A DNA stretch of 64,000 nucleotides, from the NCBI GenBank assembly GCA_029263315.1, contig JAJCXR010000050.1, positions 62,001-126,000 of the forward strand, read 5' to 3'. Below the pieces are notes generated by a model. It worked only from the letters and a program-made list of their open reading frames with translations, was not told where the DNA came from and did no database searches. Source of the stretch: Acidobacteriota bacterium. GTDB taxonomy: Bacteria > Acidobacteriota > Thermoanaerobaculia > Multivoradales > J023. A program made the translations under genes and the position numbers. Below are positions 44,285-55,985 of this stretch, in pieces. Positions within the stretch are counted from its first letter, which is position 1; every line of letters starts with the position of its first letter.

Positions 44285-47200
44285 ATGCGTAGCCTTGCCG
44301 TTATCCTAGTCCAATACGACCGGCAAAAGTACCCCGAGGCTCTGCGCCGCTTAGTGCAGAAGACCCATTGTCTGAAGGATACTCGAACGACCATTGTGGT
44401 CGTCGACAATCTGTGGCAGGGGGACTGGTACCACGAGGTCTCACCCGATCTCTTTCACCTCGGAGGAGACAACTCCTCATGGGAGTTCTCAGCCTTTGAT
44501 CGGGGTTGCCGTTTCCTCGCTGAAAATCATCGGGAATTCGATCTCTTTGCATTCGTCACCGATGCGTTTACCGCCTATGGCGACGAGTTTCTGGACCTCA
44601 TCGATGACCAGACGCTCGACTACACCCTCGGTCTACATGCCTGCACCGGATGGATCGACTCCATCTTCGAGACCTTCCAAGCCTTCGACTACCGCTACAC
44701 CCAGTACCTGCGAACCAGCTTCCTGCTGATGCCGTCCCCGGTGCTGAAACAACTCGATACCCTCACCACGCCCATCGACGCATGGCGTATTTTCAGCGGT
44801 GATCCAGCAGCTCCGTTCCGCCAAGATGCCCCCTTGAGTCGGAGCCTACAGGACTTCCTCATCACCTGGTTGACCGGGGCACCCAGCAGCATCGAGCTGG
44901 AACGCCAGTGGCATTCCAGCTTTGATCTCAGCGAAGAAACCCTGCCCCTTTTCGAAGCCAAGACGTTGGCCATCCTCAGGGAGCACTTGCTGTCCGCTCG
45001 CCTACTCGGCCAAGCCACACCTTGCTTTGATTTCCGCCTGTTGGCCAAGCTATCCGACCGCAACGTGACCCTTGACCAGATCTCATCGGAGAATCGGCGA
45101 CGCTGGCAATGGCTGAGCTGGCGAGACGCTCCTGTCGACATCGAGCCGCAGTTCTTCATCGAGCACTGTGAAATCCCCGAGGTGATCACCCACGGCGACA
45201 CCTCCCAGGCCACCCTGAGGGGTTGGGTGGTCACCAACCCACAGATCTCCGAAATCCACCTCGAAATCGGCGAAGACCGCCGGTATTCTCTGAGCTGCGA
45301 CTTGCCGCGAAACGACGGGCTTCCCGGTTTCGACACCTCCCTCGACCTGCAGTACCTGCCTCCCGGCACCTATGACATAGATTGGGTGATTCCAACCCTC
45401 AGACCGGTGCGTCAGCGTCTCGGGGGGCTGCGTATCGTGCCCTGCCACCGGTTCATCCTCGACCGTCTCTTTCTCCCCGGTAGTGTTGACGGGAATGAGG
45501 TGCCCATCGCCTTGCAAGGGCAATTTGTCACCACCTATCCGCTACGACGGGCGCGCCCCCTGTGGAACGGCAAGATCCTTCCGATCCAAGTGTCGACGCT
45601 GGAGAAACCTCGTCTCAACAACGGGCTCTACGTCTACCAAATCCAGACTCACGACACCTTCCTCATCGAGGACCATCAGGAGCAGCACCTCTTGAGCCTA
45701 GTTTTCGAAACAGCCAACGGCACTTCGTTCACCTGGAACCGCAACGCCTTGGTCAGCCCCCTGGACAACCCGCCGTATCAGTTGACGGAGCGTCAGATGG
45801 GTCCCTTCGACAGCGCCTCGGGTTTGACCCAGGTCCGCTTGCTGGGATGGGTTTTTGCGACGGACCCCAAGGCCAAGATCCTGCTCAAGCACGAGGGTCG
45901 GACGATCCTCGAAGAGCCCCTGAGCTGCATCCCCAGCCCAACCGGAGCCGGTACCACGGGTGTCCTCGGACGTTTCGACATATCCCGCCAGCTGGCCAGT
46001 ATTCCAGCCGGCGTCTGGGGATTCGAGCTAGAGCTGCAAACCGAGCCCCATCAACTCGGCAAAACCTTGGTGGCATGGCAGGAGGCTGTGGGCTTGCTCA
46101 GACCGATCATTCACCTCGATCAGCTGACGGTCGAGCCGACCCATGGCGGACCCAATCGTCAACTGCTGCGGTTGATCGGCTGGGTCGACAACGACTTTCT
46201 GGTCGACTACCTCAACCTGGAGATCGACGACAAAAAGGCCGGGCTTCTCGGCTTGACCCAGCTGCGACCGGATGCCGCTTACGAGACGGAACAGAGCTTG
46301 ATCCGACGGCAGGGTTTCCATTTCGAGCAATGCAGGGACTTGAAGCCGGGAACCCACAGCATCCGCTTGACGGCCGGTCAGGCCGACGGCGCTTTGGGTA
46401 CCTGGCAAAGTACCTTCCAGGTCGAGGAGCCGGTTCGCGATCAGCTGCATCTCGAATCTCTCGACATCGAACAGATGATGTCCAAGACCCCCTCCCACTA
46501 CTGGTCTGCCCTGGAGCTGAGAGGAAGGGCAGCGACCCGGCGCACCGATGTAGTGGCCAGGCTCTATATCGATGGCGTCAAACGTGATGAGCAACCGATC
46601 GTCGACCAAGGCGTGTTTTGCCTCCGTCATGTGCCTGAAGAAACCAGACATTCCCTAGCCCGGGTGGTCTTCGAGTCCGGTCGACAGATTCTTTTCGATA
46701 GCGAGATCGTCACCGTCCATTTGCACCCCTTGCAGGTACCCGAGACACTGCGCCCTTTCCTGCACCGCCTGTTCGACTACTTCACCATCCAAGATCCCCT
46801 ACTGATCGAGAATATGGAGCTCACTTGTCGGCGCCTGATGGAGCGCAACGTCGAAGACTTGCCGGCCTTCCTGACTCGCCTGCAGCACCTCGACGAGGTG
46901 CTGATCCGGGCCGCTGGCCAGACTTCCGTCGAGAATATGGTCAAGTTTCCGTCGACACCGGCCCCCGAGCTCCCCGACCGTCCACTGCGCATTCTCTTCG
47001 CCTGCTGGGAAGTGCCTTCGCTACGCCACGGCGGCGGTGTCTGCATGAGCAACCTGCTCAAGGGGCTGTCCAAGAAGCACCAGGTCACGGTCCTGCACCC
47101 GTTCTCCCTCGAGGAGAGCGGCTGGATCGAAGACATTCGACCCTACGTCGCAAAGATCATCAGCCTGCCCAGGGAATACCATCCCGCAACCTACCGCCAT

Positions 47201-48301
47201 GACCGCGGCATCCCCGCTCACTACTTCGCCAACTATGTTCCGGCGCTGCGGCGGGCTCTGGAAGCGGAGCTGGCGAGCGGTGCCTACGATATCGTCAACT
47301 ATGAATACACGACGATGTACTCGCATATCAGCACCTCGCAGGTGCCGAGCACGCTGGTGGTGCACGAGCTCGGATACCGCGCCAAGCTGACCTCATACTT
47401 CAAAGACAATCGCGACCCACAAACCAGCATGGATCAACTTCAAGATCTCTTGGAGACGCTGCACTTCTACACCGATTCGCTACCCGGCGCCTGCAACAAT
47501 CTGATCGCCTTGACACAGGAGGACGGAGAAGCGCTGGCCCGCCTGCAAGGTCCCGAGACGCGTATTTTTGTCAATACCATCGGGGTCGACGAAGAGCGCT
47601 TCGAGCCCCCCGCTTCGATCTCCCCGGACCCGGAGGCGCCAAGCCTGGTATTCCTCGGCAACTACCGGCATCCACCGAATGTGCATGCCGCCAAGTTTTT
47701 TGCCGAAGAGGTCATGCCCAAGGTGACGCAGCGTCACCCAAAGGCCCGCTTTTTGATCATCGGCTCCCACTTGCCGCCGGAGCTCGAAAAGGCAGCCCAA
47801 GCGCCCAATGTCGAAGTCACGGGTTTCGTCGACGATTTCCGCCCCTTGCTGTGGCAAGCCACGGCTTTTGTCGCCCCTATCTTTGTGGGCGCCGGTATGC
47901 GGGTCAAAATCCTGGAAGCCATGGCCTGCGGGTGCCCGATCATCTCGACCAAGCTCGGCATGAACGGTTTGGAGAGCGACGCCGGTGTCCACTATTTGCA
48001 CGCCGAAACGGCCGAGGAGTTTGCCGTCGCGGCTTGTCGCCTCATCGAAGAGCCCACCTTCGGTCGCAGTCTCGGAGCGGAAGCCCGGGGCCTCGTCGAA
48101 GAACGTCACAGCTGGCGTCTCAAGGCGGCGGAGCGCGAGGCGGTTTGGACCCATCTCCTGCGAGAGCAAGGGCAGCAAAACCTCGAAGGCGATCCGGCAA
48201 GCCTCCCTTCGACCGACGAGGCGACTCTACCTGCGGCCAAGGGCAAAGGCGGTAGAGGCCTACGGGTCAAAAAGGCGTCATGGGCCAGGAAACAAGCCTG
48301 A
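44285..48301 (+). CDS. giant multidomain glycosyltransferase (GT-A-like + beta modules + GT4)
   Basis: 1,338 residues from ATG 44285 (ATG 44240 possible). The N-terminal ~230 residues start SLAVILVQYDRQKYPEALRRL and include FDLFAFVTDAF, reminiscent of GT-A or RgpF-type sugar transferases. Residues ~300-880 hold four repeated beta-rich modules marked by a L.GWV or L.GRA strand (near 312, 520, 632 and 745). The C-terminal ~440 residues are a GT-B family 4 transferase: RILFACWEVPSLRHGGG, LVFLGNYRHPPNV, VEVTGFVDDFRPLL and EAMACGCPIISTKLG. A Lys/Arg tail ends it. Likely builds two linkages of a surface glycan; no membrane segment. Confidence 0.88.
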   Translation: MRSLAVILVQYDRQKYPEALRRLVQKTHCLKDTRTTIVVVDNLWQGDWYHEVSPDLFHLGGDNSSWEFSAFDRGCRFLAENHREFDLFAFVTDAFTAYGDEFLDLIDDQTLDYTLGLHACTGWIDSIFETFQAFDYRYTQYLRTSFLLMPSPVLKQLDTLTTPIDAWRIFSGDPAAPFRQDAPLSRSLQDFLITWLTGAPSSIELERQWHSSFDLSEETLPLFEAKTLAILREHLLSARLLGQATPCFDFRLLAKLSDRNVTLDQISSENRRRWQWLSWRDAPVDIEPQFFIEHCEIPEVITHGDTSQATLRGWVVTNPQISEIHLEIGEDRRYSLSCDLPRNDGLPGFDTSLDLQYLPPGTYDIDWVIPTLRPVRQRLGGLRIVPCHRFILDRLFLPGSVDGNEVPIALQGQFVTTYPLRRARPLWNGKILPIQVSTLEKPRLNNGLYVYQIQTHDTFLIEDHQEQHLLSLVFETANGTSFTWNRNALVSPLDNPPYQLTERQMGPFDSASGLTQVRLLGWVFATDPKAKILLKHEGRTILEEPLSCIPSPTGAGTTGVLGRFDISRQLASIPAGVWGFELELQTEPHQLGKTLVAWQEAVGLLRPIIHLDQLTVEPTHGGPNRQLLRLIGWVDNDFLVDYLNLEIDDKKAGLLGLTQLRPDAAYETEQSLIRRQGFHFEQCRDLKPGTHSIRLTAGQADGALGTWQSTFQVEEPVRDQLHLESLDIEQMMSKTPSHYWSALELRGRAATRRTDVVARLYIDGVKRDEQPIVDQGVFCLRHVPEETRHSLARVVFESGRQILFDSEIVTVHLHPLQVPETLRPFLHRLFDYFTIQDPLLIENMELTCRRLMERNVEDLPAFLTRLQHLDEVLIRAAGQTSVENMVKFPSTPAPELPDRPLRILFACWEVPSLRHGGGVCMSNLLKGLSKKHQVTVLHPFSLEESGWIEDIRPYVAKIISLPREYHPATYRHDRGIPAHYFANYVPALRRALEAELASGAYDIVNYEYTTMYSHISTSQVPSTLVVHELGYRAKLTSYFKDNRDPQTSMDQLQDLLETLHFYTDSLPGACNNLIALTQEDGEALARLQGPETRIFVNTIGVDEERFEPPASISPDPEAPSLVFLGNYRHPPNVHAAKFFAEEVMPKVTQRHPKARFLIIGSHLPPELEKAAQAPNVEVTGFVDDFRPLLWQATAFVAPIFVGAGMRVKILEAMACGCPIISTKLGMNGLESDAGVHYLHAETAEEFAVAACRLIEEPTFGRSLGAEARGLVEERHSWRLKAAEREAVWTHLLREQGQQNLEGDPASLPSTDEATLPAAKGKGGRGLRVKKASWARKQA

Positions 48302-48413
48302 GAGCGTCCGCTGCAAGCCTACCCACACCGTCGTGGCTACCCACACTAACGCCGTGGCGTGCCTAGAAGAATCACCGCAAGAGGAACCGTCCGTTGATCC
48401 AGAAAGTAGCGAC

Positions 48414-49781
48414 ATGACTCCTTTGGCCCGCCGTCTCTCGGCTGCTGTCCTGACCCTCACCTGCCTGGCCTGCCAGTCCCCCGAAGAGGCCCCCTCAGCG
48501 CCGACGCCTCGGAACGATGGCCCCGTCGAGCTGGCGACTGCGCTGCCTCCCGTCGCCGACGCCAACATCATCATCGTCAGCTTCGATGCCCTGAGGGCCG
48601 ATGCTCTCGGTGTCTACGGCTACGACCGCGGCACCTCACCCAACATTGATCAATGGGCGCAACAGGCCGTCGTCTTCGAACGCGCTTACTCCGCGGCGCC
48701 GGTCACTCCGACCTCCTTCGCCGCCGCCTTCACCGCGCAGCTGCCCTTTCGTACCTTCAAAAAATGGAACCTCGTTGCGGGCCCGACCTTGGCCGGCTCG
48801 TTGAGCGATGCCGGATATCTGAGCGTCGGCATGATCAACAATTCCCAGGTCACTGAAGAACGCCACTTCGACCAAGGTTTTTCCGCGCTGCAAACCTTCG
48901 ACGCCATTTCCGATGATGAAATGCTGGAGCGGGGCACCCGCTGGCTGATCGAGAATCGTCACCAACGATTCTTCCTCTGGTTGCATTTCCTGTCACCCCA
49001 CTCGCCCTACGACTACCGGGCCAAGTCGAGCCAATTCTACGACGCAACCTACAGCGGCGCTTACCAAACGACCTCGACGTCGAAGTTCGAAACCGAGGAC
49101 CCCACCGAAGCCCAACGGATTCGTGACCTCTATGACGGCGAGGTCTTTTACGCCGATTACCTTTTTGGTCAGCTGAGGGACTTTCTGCAAGAGCAAGGGC
49201 TGCTCGAAAATTCGATTCTCATCCTCACCGCCGACCATGGCGAGGAATTCAAGGAACGGGGCACTTTCCAACATCGCTACCTCTATGAAGAGACGGTGCG
49301 CATCCCGTTGATCATTCAGCATCCACGCACGACCGGTGGCGGCCGCAGCCAGACGTTCTTCAGCAATCTGGATCTCTGGCCAACCTTGGCGGCCATGGTC
49401 GGGGCGAAACCGCCGGAGACGAGCGATGGATGGAACCTCTTACAGCCGACGGACCTCGATCGGGCTTTTGTCAGCGTCGCCATGACCGACCAAAACTACC
49501 GCGGCATGAATTTGAGGCAAGGGGATGAAAAGCTGATCTTGACGTGCATTCCGGAGATGCAAGCCGAGCTCTACAACCTGGCCGAGGATCCCGAAGAGCG
49601 CAATGACCTGGCCAACACCGACAGCAGTCGAGTACGGGATCTACTGCAGATGTTGCGCTTGATCAGCGGAGCGGACGAACCTTGCCAGGCGATTGAAGAC
49701 GCCCTGGCCGGCAAGGATCAGACGGAGGGGTTGTCCCCGGAGACCATCGAAGGTCTACGGGCCCTGGGGTATATCCAGTAG
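48414..49781 (+). CDS. sulfatase-fold lipoprotein, threonine at the nucleophile region
   Basis: 455 residues from ATG 48414; lipobox LTCLACQSP. The domain starts IIIVSFDALRADALGVYGY and carries HFLSPHSPYDY, TADHGEEFKERG and a C-terminal LRALGYIQ. At the position of CxPxR the sequence reads VTPTS, so formylglycine cannot form; a threonine nucleophile, as in phosphoethanolamine- and phosphoglycerol-transferase relatives, is possible. It follows the giant transferase by 112 bases and may be co-transcribed, so a role in modifying its glycan is likely (inference). Confidence 0.88.
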   Translation: MTPLARRLSAAVLTLTCLACQSPEEAPSAPTPRNDGPVELATALPPVADANIIIVSFDALRADALGVYGYDRGTSPNIDQWAQQAVVFERAYSAAPVTPTSFAAAFTAQLPFRTFKKWNLVAGPTLAGSLSDAGYLSVGMINNSQVTEERHFDQGFSALQTFDAISDDEMLERGTRWLIENRHQRFFLWLHFLSPHSPYDYRAKSSQFYDATYSGAYQTTSTSKFETEDPTEAQRIRDLYDGEVFYADYLFGQLRDFLQEQGLLENSILILTADHGEEFKERGTFQHRYLYEETVRIPLIIQHPRTTGGGRSQTFFSNLDLWPTLAAMVGAKPPETSDGWNLLQPTDLDRAFVSVAMTDQNYRGMNLRQGDEKLILTCIPEMQAELYNLAEDPEERNDLANTDSSRVRDLLQMLRLISGADEPCQAIEDALAGKDQTEGLSPETIEGLRALGYIQ

Positions 49782-49808
49782 GCTCCCTCGCTCCAATGGA
49801 GCACAGGC

Positions 49809-50933
49809 TCAGCCGTCGTCGCCGGGGCCCTTGGCGAGGTGCAACTCGTTCTCGACGATGAGGTCGGCCAGGGCCACGGCCCAACGACGATGCGCCGCGG
49901 CGTTGAGATGATCGTCCCAACCGAGACCAAAGCGTTCCGTCAAATCCTCCCAGCCCTGAGTCTCAGGAAACAGCTTCAGCAGCTCGAGGGTGATCACATC
50001 GTGCTCCTGCGCGAGGTTTTGCAGCATTTGGCGATAGTCGGTGGGGCCAAAAAACGCCGCCACGATCACCGGTAAATGACGCACTTCGAGCAAGCGCAGC
50101 ATGTCGCCCATGGGGGCGTAGACCGTATCCTGCAGCCGCTCGACCACCGGCCCCGGGGCAAACTCCCCCATCCACTGCTTGCCGGTGAGGGTCGAGTGCT
50201 CGGCGTTGGCGCCCTGGCGCACATTCTGGGCTTCGTCGGCAAACTGACGCCGCTTCTCCACCAGCTTGAGATAGAGAAAGAGCCGGCTTTTCTCCATCCA
50301 CCAGGACACCTCGTCGACCTTCACTTGGTCGATGGACTTGTCGACCATGCGACTGCGCTCGTTGGCGCCTTCGCCGTCCCAGTGCAGCCAACCTTCACCG
50401 TCGGCCCGCAAGGGAGGCTGATGATCGTTGCTCGCCGGCAGCAAGATCACCAGGTCGGGGTCGTAGCCCAGGGCCAGGTGCTCGAGGGCCGCCAACTGCT
50501 GAAAGCTGTTGTAGCCATTGATGCCAAAATTCAATACTTCGACGGGCTGCCCGAGGCGCTCGCGCAGCAGCTCACTGAGCACCGTCGGCATGATTTGGCT
50601 CGACGGCACGCCGAAGCCGAAGGCGTGGGAGTCCCCCACCAAGGCGATACGCAGGCTACCCGGTTTCTTCTGGGTGCTCCACTGAGGACCGCGAAAACCC
50701 AGCTCGTTGGTCTTCAGATCGACCCCAAAAGCCACGCCCTCGAAGTTGGGGCGGTAGGTGTAGATCAAGCCGGGGACCTCGGACGCCTGGTAGATGTTGC
50801 TGACCGGCCAGAAGGTTTCTTCCGGCACCACCAAGCGCACCATCATCTCAGCCGCCAGGAAGACGACGGCCAAGCTCAGCGCCGTGGCCATCAACGTGAA
50901 AACTATTTTATGGCCACGCCCGATCGATTCCAT
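49809..50933 (-). CDS. membrane-anchored SGNH hydrolase/transferase
   Basis: 374 residues from ATG 50933 (GAGGA upstream). An N-terminal signal-anchor (~8-32) places the enzyme outside the cytoplasm. SGNH blocks: ALVGDSHAFGFGV (Ser nucleophile), GINGYNSFQQ (Gly), PASNDHQ (Asn) and WDDHLNAAAHRRW (Asp-His). Such anchored SGNH domains often move or remove O-acyl groups on glycans. It is convergent with the sulfatase-fold gene and downstream of the methyltransferase. Confidence 0.88.
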   Translation of the reverse strand: MESIGRGHKIVFTLMATALSLAVVFLAAEMMVRLVVPEETFWPVSNIYQASEVPGLIYTYRPNFEGVAFGVDLKTNELGFRGPQWSTQKKPGSLRIALVGDSHAFGFGVPSSQIMPTVLSELLRERLGQPVEVLNFGINGYNSFQQLAALEHLALGYDPDLVILLPASNDHQPPLRADGEGWLHWDGEGANERSRMVDKSIDQVKVDEVSWWMEKSRLFLYLKLVEKRRQFADEAQNVRQGANAEHSTLTGKQWMGEFAPGPVVERLQDTVYAPMGDMLRLLEVRHLPVIVAAFFGPTDYRQMLQNLAQEHDVITLELLKLFPETQGWEDLTERFGLGWDDHLNAAAHRRWAVALADLIVENELHLAKGPGDDG

Positions 50934-51017
50934 CTCGCGTCCTCGTTGCGTTGCGCAGCAACACGTCCTCAAGGGTTCAAGGGTCCCAGGGGTCTCAGGT
51001 CTCAGGGGTCTCAGGTC

Positions 51018-52637
<1,620 letters not shown>

Positions 52638-52663
52638 GGGAGAAGATTCCACTGCAAAGGTGC

Positions 52664-54253
52664 TCAAGAGCCGAACGCCTGGGTCGGTTCGAAAACGATG
52701 GAGTCGAGCTGAAAGACGACACAATGTTGAAAGTCGAAACCCGCGTAGACGTAATCGTCGGAGCTGAAGCGGATCGATGAAAAAGGCCGGCCCTTCACCG
52801 CCTCGGGAACGGGCACAACGAGGTCGATCTCGTTGCCGCTGACAATTTCTAGCACTTCCACCGGTGTTTCGTCGATGAAGATCTGCACCTTGGCGCCATC
52901 CAACTCCGGGCGCTCCAGGGTTCGACCACGAATCCGTAGGGCTGCGAGCCCGCCATCGGTGGGTTGGGCCAGCACAAACGAGGCGTAGGGAGACACCAGG
53001 CGCTCGGCATCGATTCCGGTATGAATCTGCGCCGCGCTGGCATCATCGAGTTGTTGGAAATCGATGGCGGAACCAATGGCTGGGGAGCGCAGCAGAGCGA
53101 GCAACTCGTGCTCCGTTTGCTCCCGCTGCTCCGCTTCACCGCGTCCGTGCTCGGCGATGGCCTCGAAGTCACGGCTCGCTTCCTCCCACTCCGGCAACTC
53201 CAAGCGAGGTGCCAAACCATCCCGCCGCAGCAGCTCATAGAGCATTCGGGATGCCCGAAGGTGCCCCTGGCGATTCCAATGATGGTCGTTGCGGTCGACC
53301 CAATAGCGTCGATCATTGCCGAAGTCCTTGCTGATATAGACGGCCGTCCCCGGACTCAGATGGCGGCCCAGGTACTTCCAGCTCGGTTGCAACAGCTGGC
53401 GAAAGTGCAGCAAAAGGCGATACGTGCCCCCCGCCTTCTCGATCTCCCCCTGCAGGCGCCCGAGCAATGCCACGGCGGCCGCGTAGCGTTGCTGTCCCTC
53501 GTAATCAATACCATGTCGCACATAACCAGAGCGTTTGAATCCCAGGGTGGCGACGGGGAAACCGGCATCGAGCACGCTGTCGGCCCGGCGGGGCAGTTGG
53601 GGAGAAAACCTGGCCCATACCCCAACACCGCGGACCCCGACACCGTCTTCAATATCGTTGGGCAAGGACAGATGCAGCACCACATCCGGTTGCAGCTGGC
53701 TGAGCTGGCGGCGCAGAAAAGCGGCTTGATTGATGTAGTTCCAGCTCGCCACGCCGAGATGCAAGACTTCGATCTCGCCGTCATAGGGCGATCGGGATCG
53801 TAGCTCCTGCTCCAGAAAGACCCCCATGCGGTCTTGCGCCTGGACACCGATGCCGAAGACAAACGAGTCCCCCAGCAGGACGATCCGTAGGGTCCCTGGC
53901 GGCTTGGGCATCGGGTAGTCGCGCTCGCGCATGCCGAAGCGATTGGTATCGATGACGATCCCCTCCGCCTCGAAGCCGACCAAATCCGCCACCGAGGTAC
54001 GGCCGATGTCGGCATCGACATGGGAATCGTAGAAACCTTCGTGACGGTGGGCCAGGCGGCTCACCACTTGGCGACGGATCGCAGGATCCAGCATCGCCAC
54101 TTGGTCGAGATCGACGGCCGGCCGTTGTAGCCACACCCAGGCCAGGCCCACCAAGGCGCCCAGAAGCAGCAGGGCCAGGGTCAAGATGACGCGGTTCGCC
54201 TGCTTTAATGCGACCCGGGGGTCGGAGCGTGGGACATCGTTGGACTCAGTCAT
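52664..54253 (-). CDS. membrane-anchored SGNH protein with C-terminal beta domain
   Basis: 529 residues. Signal-anchor at ~22-44, then SGNH blocks LLGDSFVFGIGV, GVASWNYINQ, LPNDIEDG and DRNDHHWNRQGH (Asp-His). After ~370 the protein continues with ~150 residues of a beta-rich domain (LRIRGRTLERPEL) that the neighbouring SGNH gene lacks. Probably an O-acyl esterase or transferase on extracellular glycan. The methyltransferase follows 26 bases downstream on the same strand, so the minus-strand trio SGNH-MT-SGNH is likely one transcript. Confidence 0.87.
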   Translation of the reverse strand: MTESNDVPRSDPRVALKQANRVILTLALLLLGALVGLAWVWLQRPAVDLDQVAMLDPAIRRQVVSRLAHRHEGFYDSHVDADIGRTSVADLVGFEAEGIVIDTNRFGMRERDYPMPKPPGTLRIVLLGDSFVFGIGVQAQDRMGVFLEQELRSRSPYDGEIEVLHLGVASWNYINQAAFLRRQLSQLQPDVVLHLSLPNDIEDGVGVRGVGVWARFSPQLPRRADSVLDAGFPVATLGFKRSGYVRHGIDYEGQQRYAAAVALLGRLQGEIEKAGGTYRLLLHFRQLLQPSWKYLGRHLSPGTAVYISKDFGNDRRYWVDRNDHHWNRQGHLRASRMLYELLRRDGLAPRLELPEWEEASRDFEAIAEHGRGEAEQREQTEHELLALLRSPAIGSAIDFQQLDDASAAQIHTGIDAERLVSPYASFVLAQPTDGGLAALRIRGRTLERPELDGAKVQIFIDETPVEVLEIVSGNEIDLVVPVPEAVKGRPFSSIRFSSDDYVYAGFDFQHCVVFQLDSIVFEPTQAFGS

Positions 54254-54336
54254 CTTCTGGGGAGAGGGCGTCCGGAAGGAAGGGGCAGCTAAGCCACTTC
54301 AGGGAGGCCGGATCTTAGCATCCTTGCCTGGCTCCC

Positions 54337-54383
54337 CCCAAAAAGACGAAAGGGCAGACCCGGCGGTTGCCGAATCTGCCCTT
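54337..54383 (-). terminator. intrinsic terminator of the fibre-like protein gene
   Basis: On the minus strand AAGGGCAGA and TCTGCCCTT form a 9-bp stem (54383-54375 with 54358-54350); an inner CGGC/GCCG can extend it. It is followed by TCGTCTTTTT. It lies about 60 bases after the stop at 54444. Confidence 0.8.
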
Positions 54384-54443
54384 GTCTCGGTGAGCTGACA
54401 TCCGATGCGATCCCTGGAGACCGCATGCGGATCAACGATTCAT

Positions 54444-55985
54444 CTACTCCTGAGCACTCGCCGCTTCCATCGATTCGAGGCGCTGCTCGAGCTTTTGGAT
54501 GGTCTCGTGCTGCTCGAGGGTGTAGAGGGTGAGCTCTTCGACCTTACGGAGCAGGGTGAGTTGCATCTCGGTGATGTTCAAGCCAGCGCCTTTGACCTCG
54601 GCGGCGGAGGGCACGTCGGGCAGATGGTTCTTCGCGTCGATGAACGCCTTGACCTCTTCCAAGGACCGCAGCTCATAGCCCTCGGCGAAGACGTAGTCAG
54701 GCACGTCGAGGTTCGTACCGTTGGAGACGAAGACACCTTCGATGGACAAGTCACCGCTATCGCGGTCGAAGGTGAAGACCGGTCCACCGCCACCGCGGGT
54801 GAAGGCAAAGTCACCCGTGACATTGAGGATATCGAAATTCCAAGTGGTGGAGGCGCCACCGTTGGTCATGCTGAAGCGGGGCCGGACGCTGGCACCACTG
54901 GCCTGCAGGTCGAGCAACGTATAGGTGCCCGCAGTGGCGGTGGTTTCTTCCACCAGGATCTTGGCCGTACCGTTGCTGCGTTCGACGTTGAGGGCGGCGT
55001 CGGGGGAGGCGTCGTTGAGACCCACATTGCCGTCGGCGGCGATGTACAGGGAGTTGGTAGGAGCACTGGGTTTGATCTTGAAGGGCAGCTTGGAGCCGTT
55101 GGTGATGTCGCGGATGAAGAAATTGGTCTCATTGCCGGCCAGGTCCCAGGTCTGGGGCGTGAAGCCCGCGGAGCCGTCTTGCTGAAGGCGCAGGGCGGGA
55201 GAGTTACCTTCGACGATGTGAATGTTGACGGCCGGGCTGGCGGTACCGTTGCCGATATTGCCGCCGTCATCGACATAGAGCGCGTTGTTCGGGGCGCCCG
55301 CTTCGATGGTGAACGGCGTCTTGCTGCCGGTGATGTCGTCGAGGGAGAACTTGTTGGCGCCGCCGTTGCTGCTGTCGTTGGCGGTGAGCTGCCAGTCGTT
55401 GTTTGGGAAGCTGCCGGACGAGCTGGTATCGTCGAACTTGATGCGCACGTTGTTCTCTTTCAGCCGCAAGGTATCAAAACCGAAGTTCTCACCGTTGGCG
55501 CAATCGGTACCAATACAAGCGCTGCCGTCGACGATCAGATCATCGGCGATCACTTGGTCCTTGTTGCCGCCGTTCTCTTCCACGGCGGAACGAGCGAAAT
55601 AGCCATTGACCACGGTGAAGTAGCCGCTCTGCTTCTCACCCTGGGGAGCGACAACAAACTCGCCGGCAGCGCGTGCCCTTTTCAATGCATCGCTGACCTC
55701 AGGAATCCCGGTCAGCTCCCAGCTGTAGGTACCGTCTTGCAACAATACGCCGCCCTTGGTGAAGACATCGAACGAGGGTGCTTCGCCTACGGCATACTCC
55801 TGATGGAAGGTGCCACCGGGGCCGGAAACGGTGAGCATCATCTTTTGGCCGGTGGTCGGGCTCCAAACCACGCTGTTGTCGCCGACAGAGACGTCGGCAA
55901 CCTGCGCCGAGGCGGCGGCGGTGAGGGTCAAGCTGAGGGCGAGCCCCGTCGCCAAAGCAGTCCACTTGTTCTTCGAATCGTTCAT
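54444..55985 (-). CDS. exported fibre-like protein with C-terminal coiled-coil
   Basis: 513 residues from ATG 55985 (AGGAGA upstream). Signal peptide (ALATGLALSLTLTAAASAQ) then a small domain (GQKMMLTVSGPGGTFHQEYA), a long stretch of short beta repeats rich in Asn, Gly and Asp (~140-420) as in trimeric tail-fibre or adhesin stalks, and a C-terminal module (GYELRSLEEVKAFIDAKNHL) followed by a coiled-coil (LTLLRKVEELTLYTLEQ). The C-terminal module resembles the end of many bacterial tail-fibre-like surface proteins. Its own terminator and a palindrome-bearing upstream region suggest single-gene regulation. Confidence 0.82.
   Translation of the reverse strand: MNDSKNKWTALATGLALSLTLTAAASAQVADVSVGDNSVVWSPTTGQKMMLTVSGPGGTFHQEYAVGEAPSFDVFTKGGVLLQDGTYSWELTGIPEVSDALKRARAAGEFVVAPQGEKQSGYFTVVNGYFARSAVEENGGNKDQVIADDLIVDGSACIGTDCANGENFGFDTLRLKENNVRIKFDDTSSSGSFPNNDWQLTANDSSNGGANKFSLDDITGSKTPFTIEAGAPNNALYVDDGGNIGNGTASPAVNIHIVEGNSPALRLQQDGSAGFTPQTWDLAGNETNFFIRDITNGSKLPFKIKPSAPTNSLYIAADGNVGLNDASPDAALNVERSNGTAKILVEETTATAGTYTLLDLQASGASVRPRFSMTNGGASTTWNFDILNVTGDFAFTRGGGGPVFTFDRDSGDLSIEGVFVSNGTNLDVPDYVFAEGYELRSLEEVKAFIDAKNHLPDVPSAAEVKGAGLNITEMQLTLLRKVEELTLYTLEQHETIQKLEQRLESMEAASAQE

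Noticed and set aside
49791..49803. Small GCTCC/GGAGC hairpin between convergent genes
   Set aside because: Five-base stem with no T run on either strand; too weak to call a terminator.
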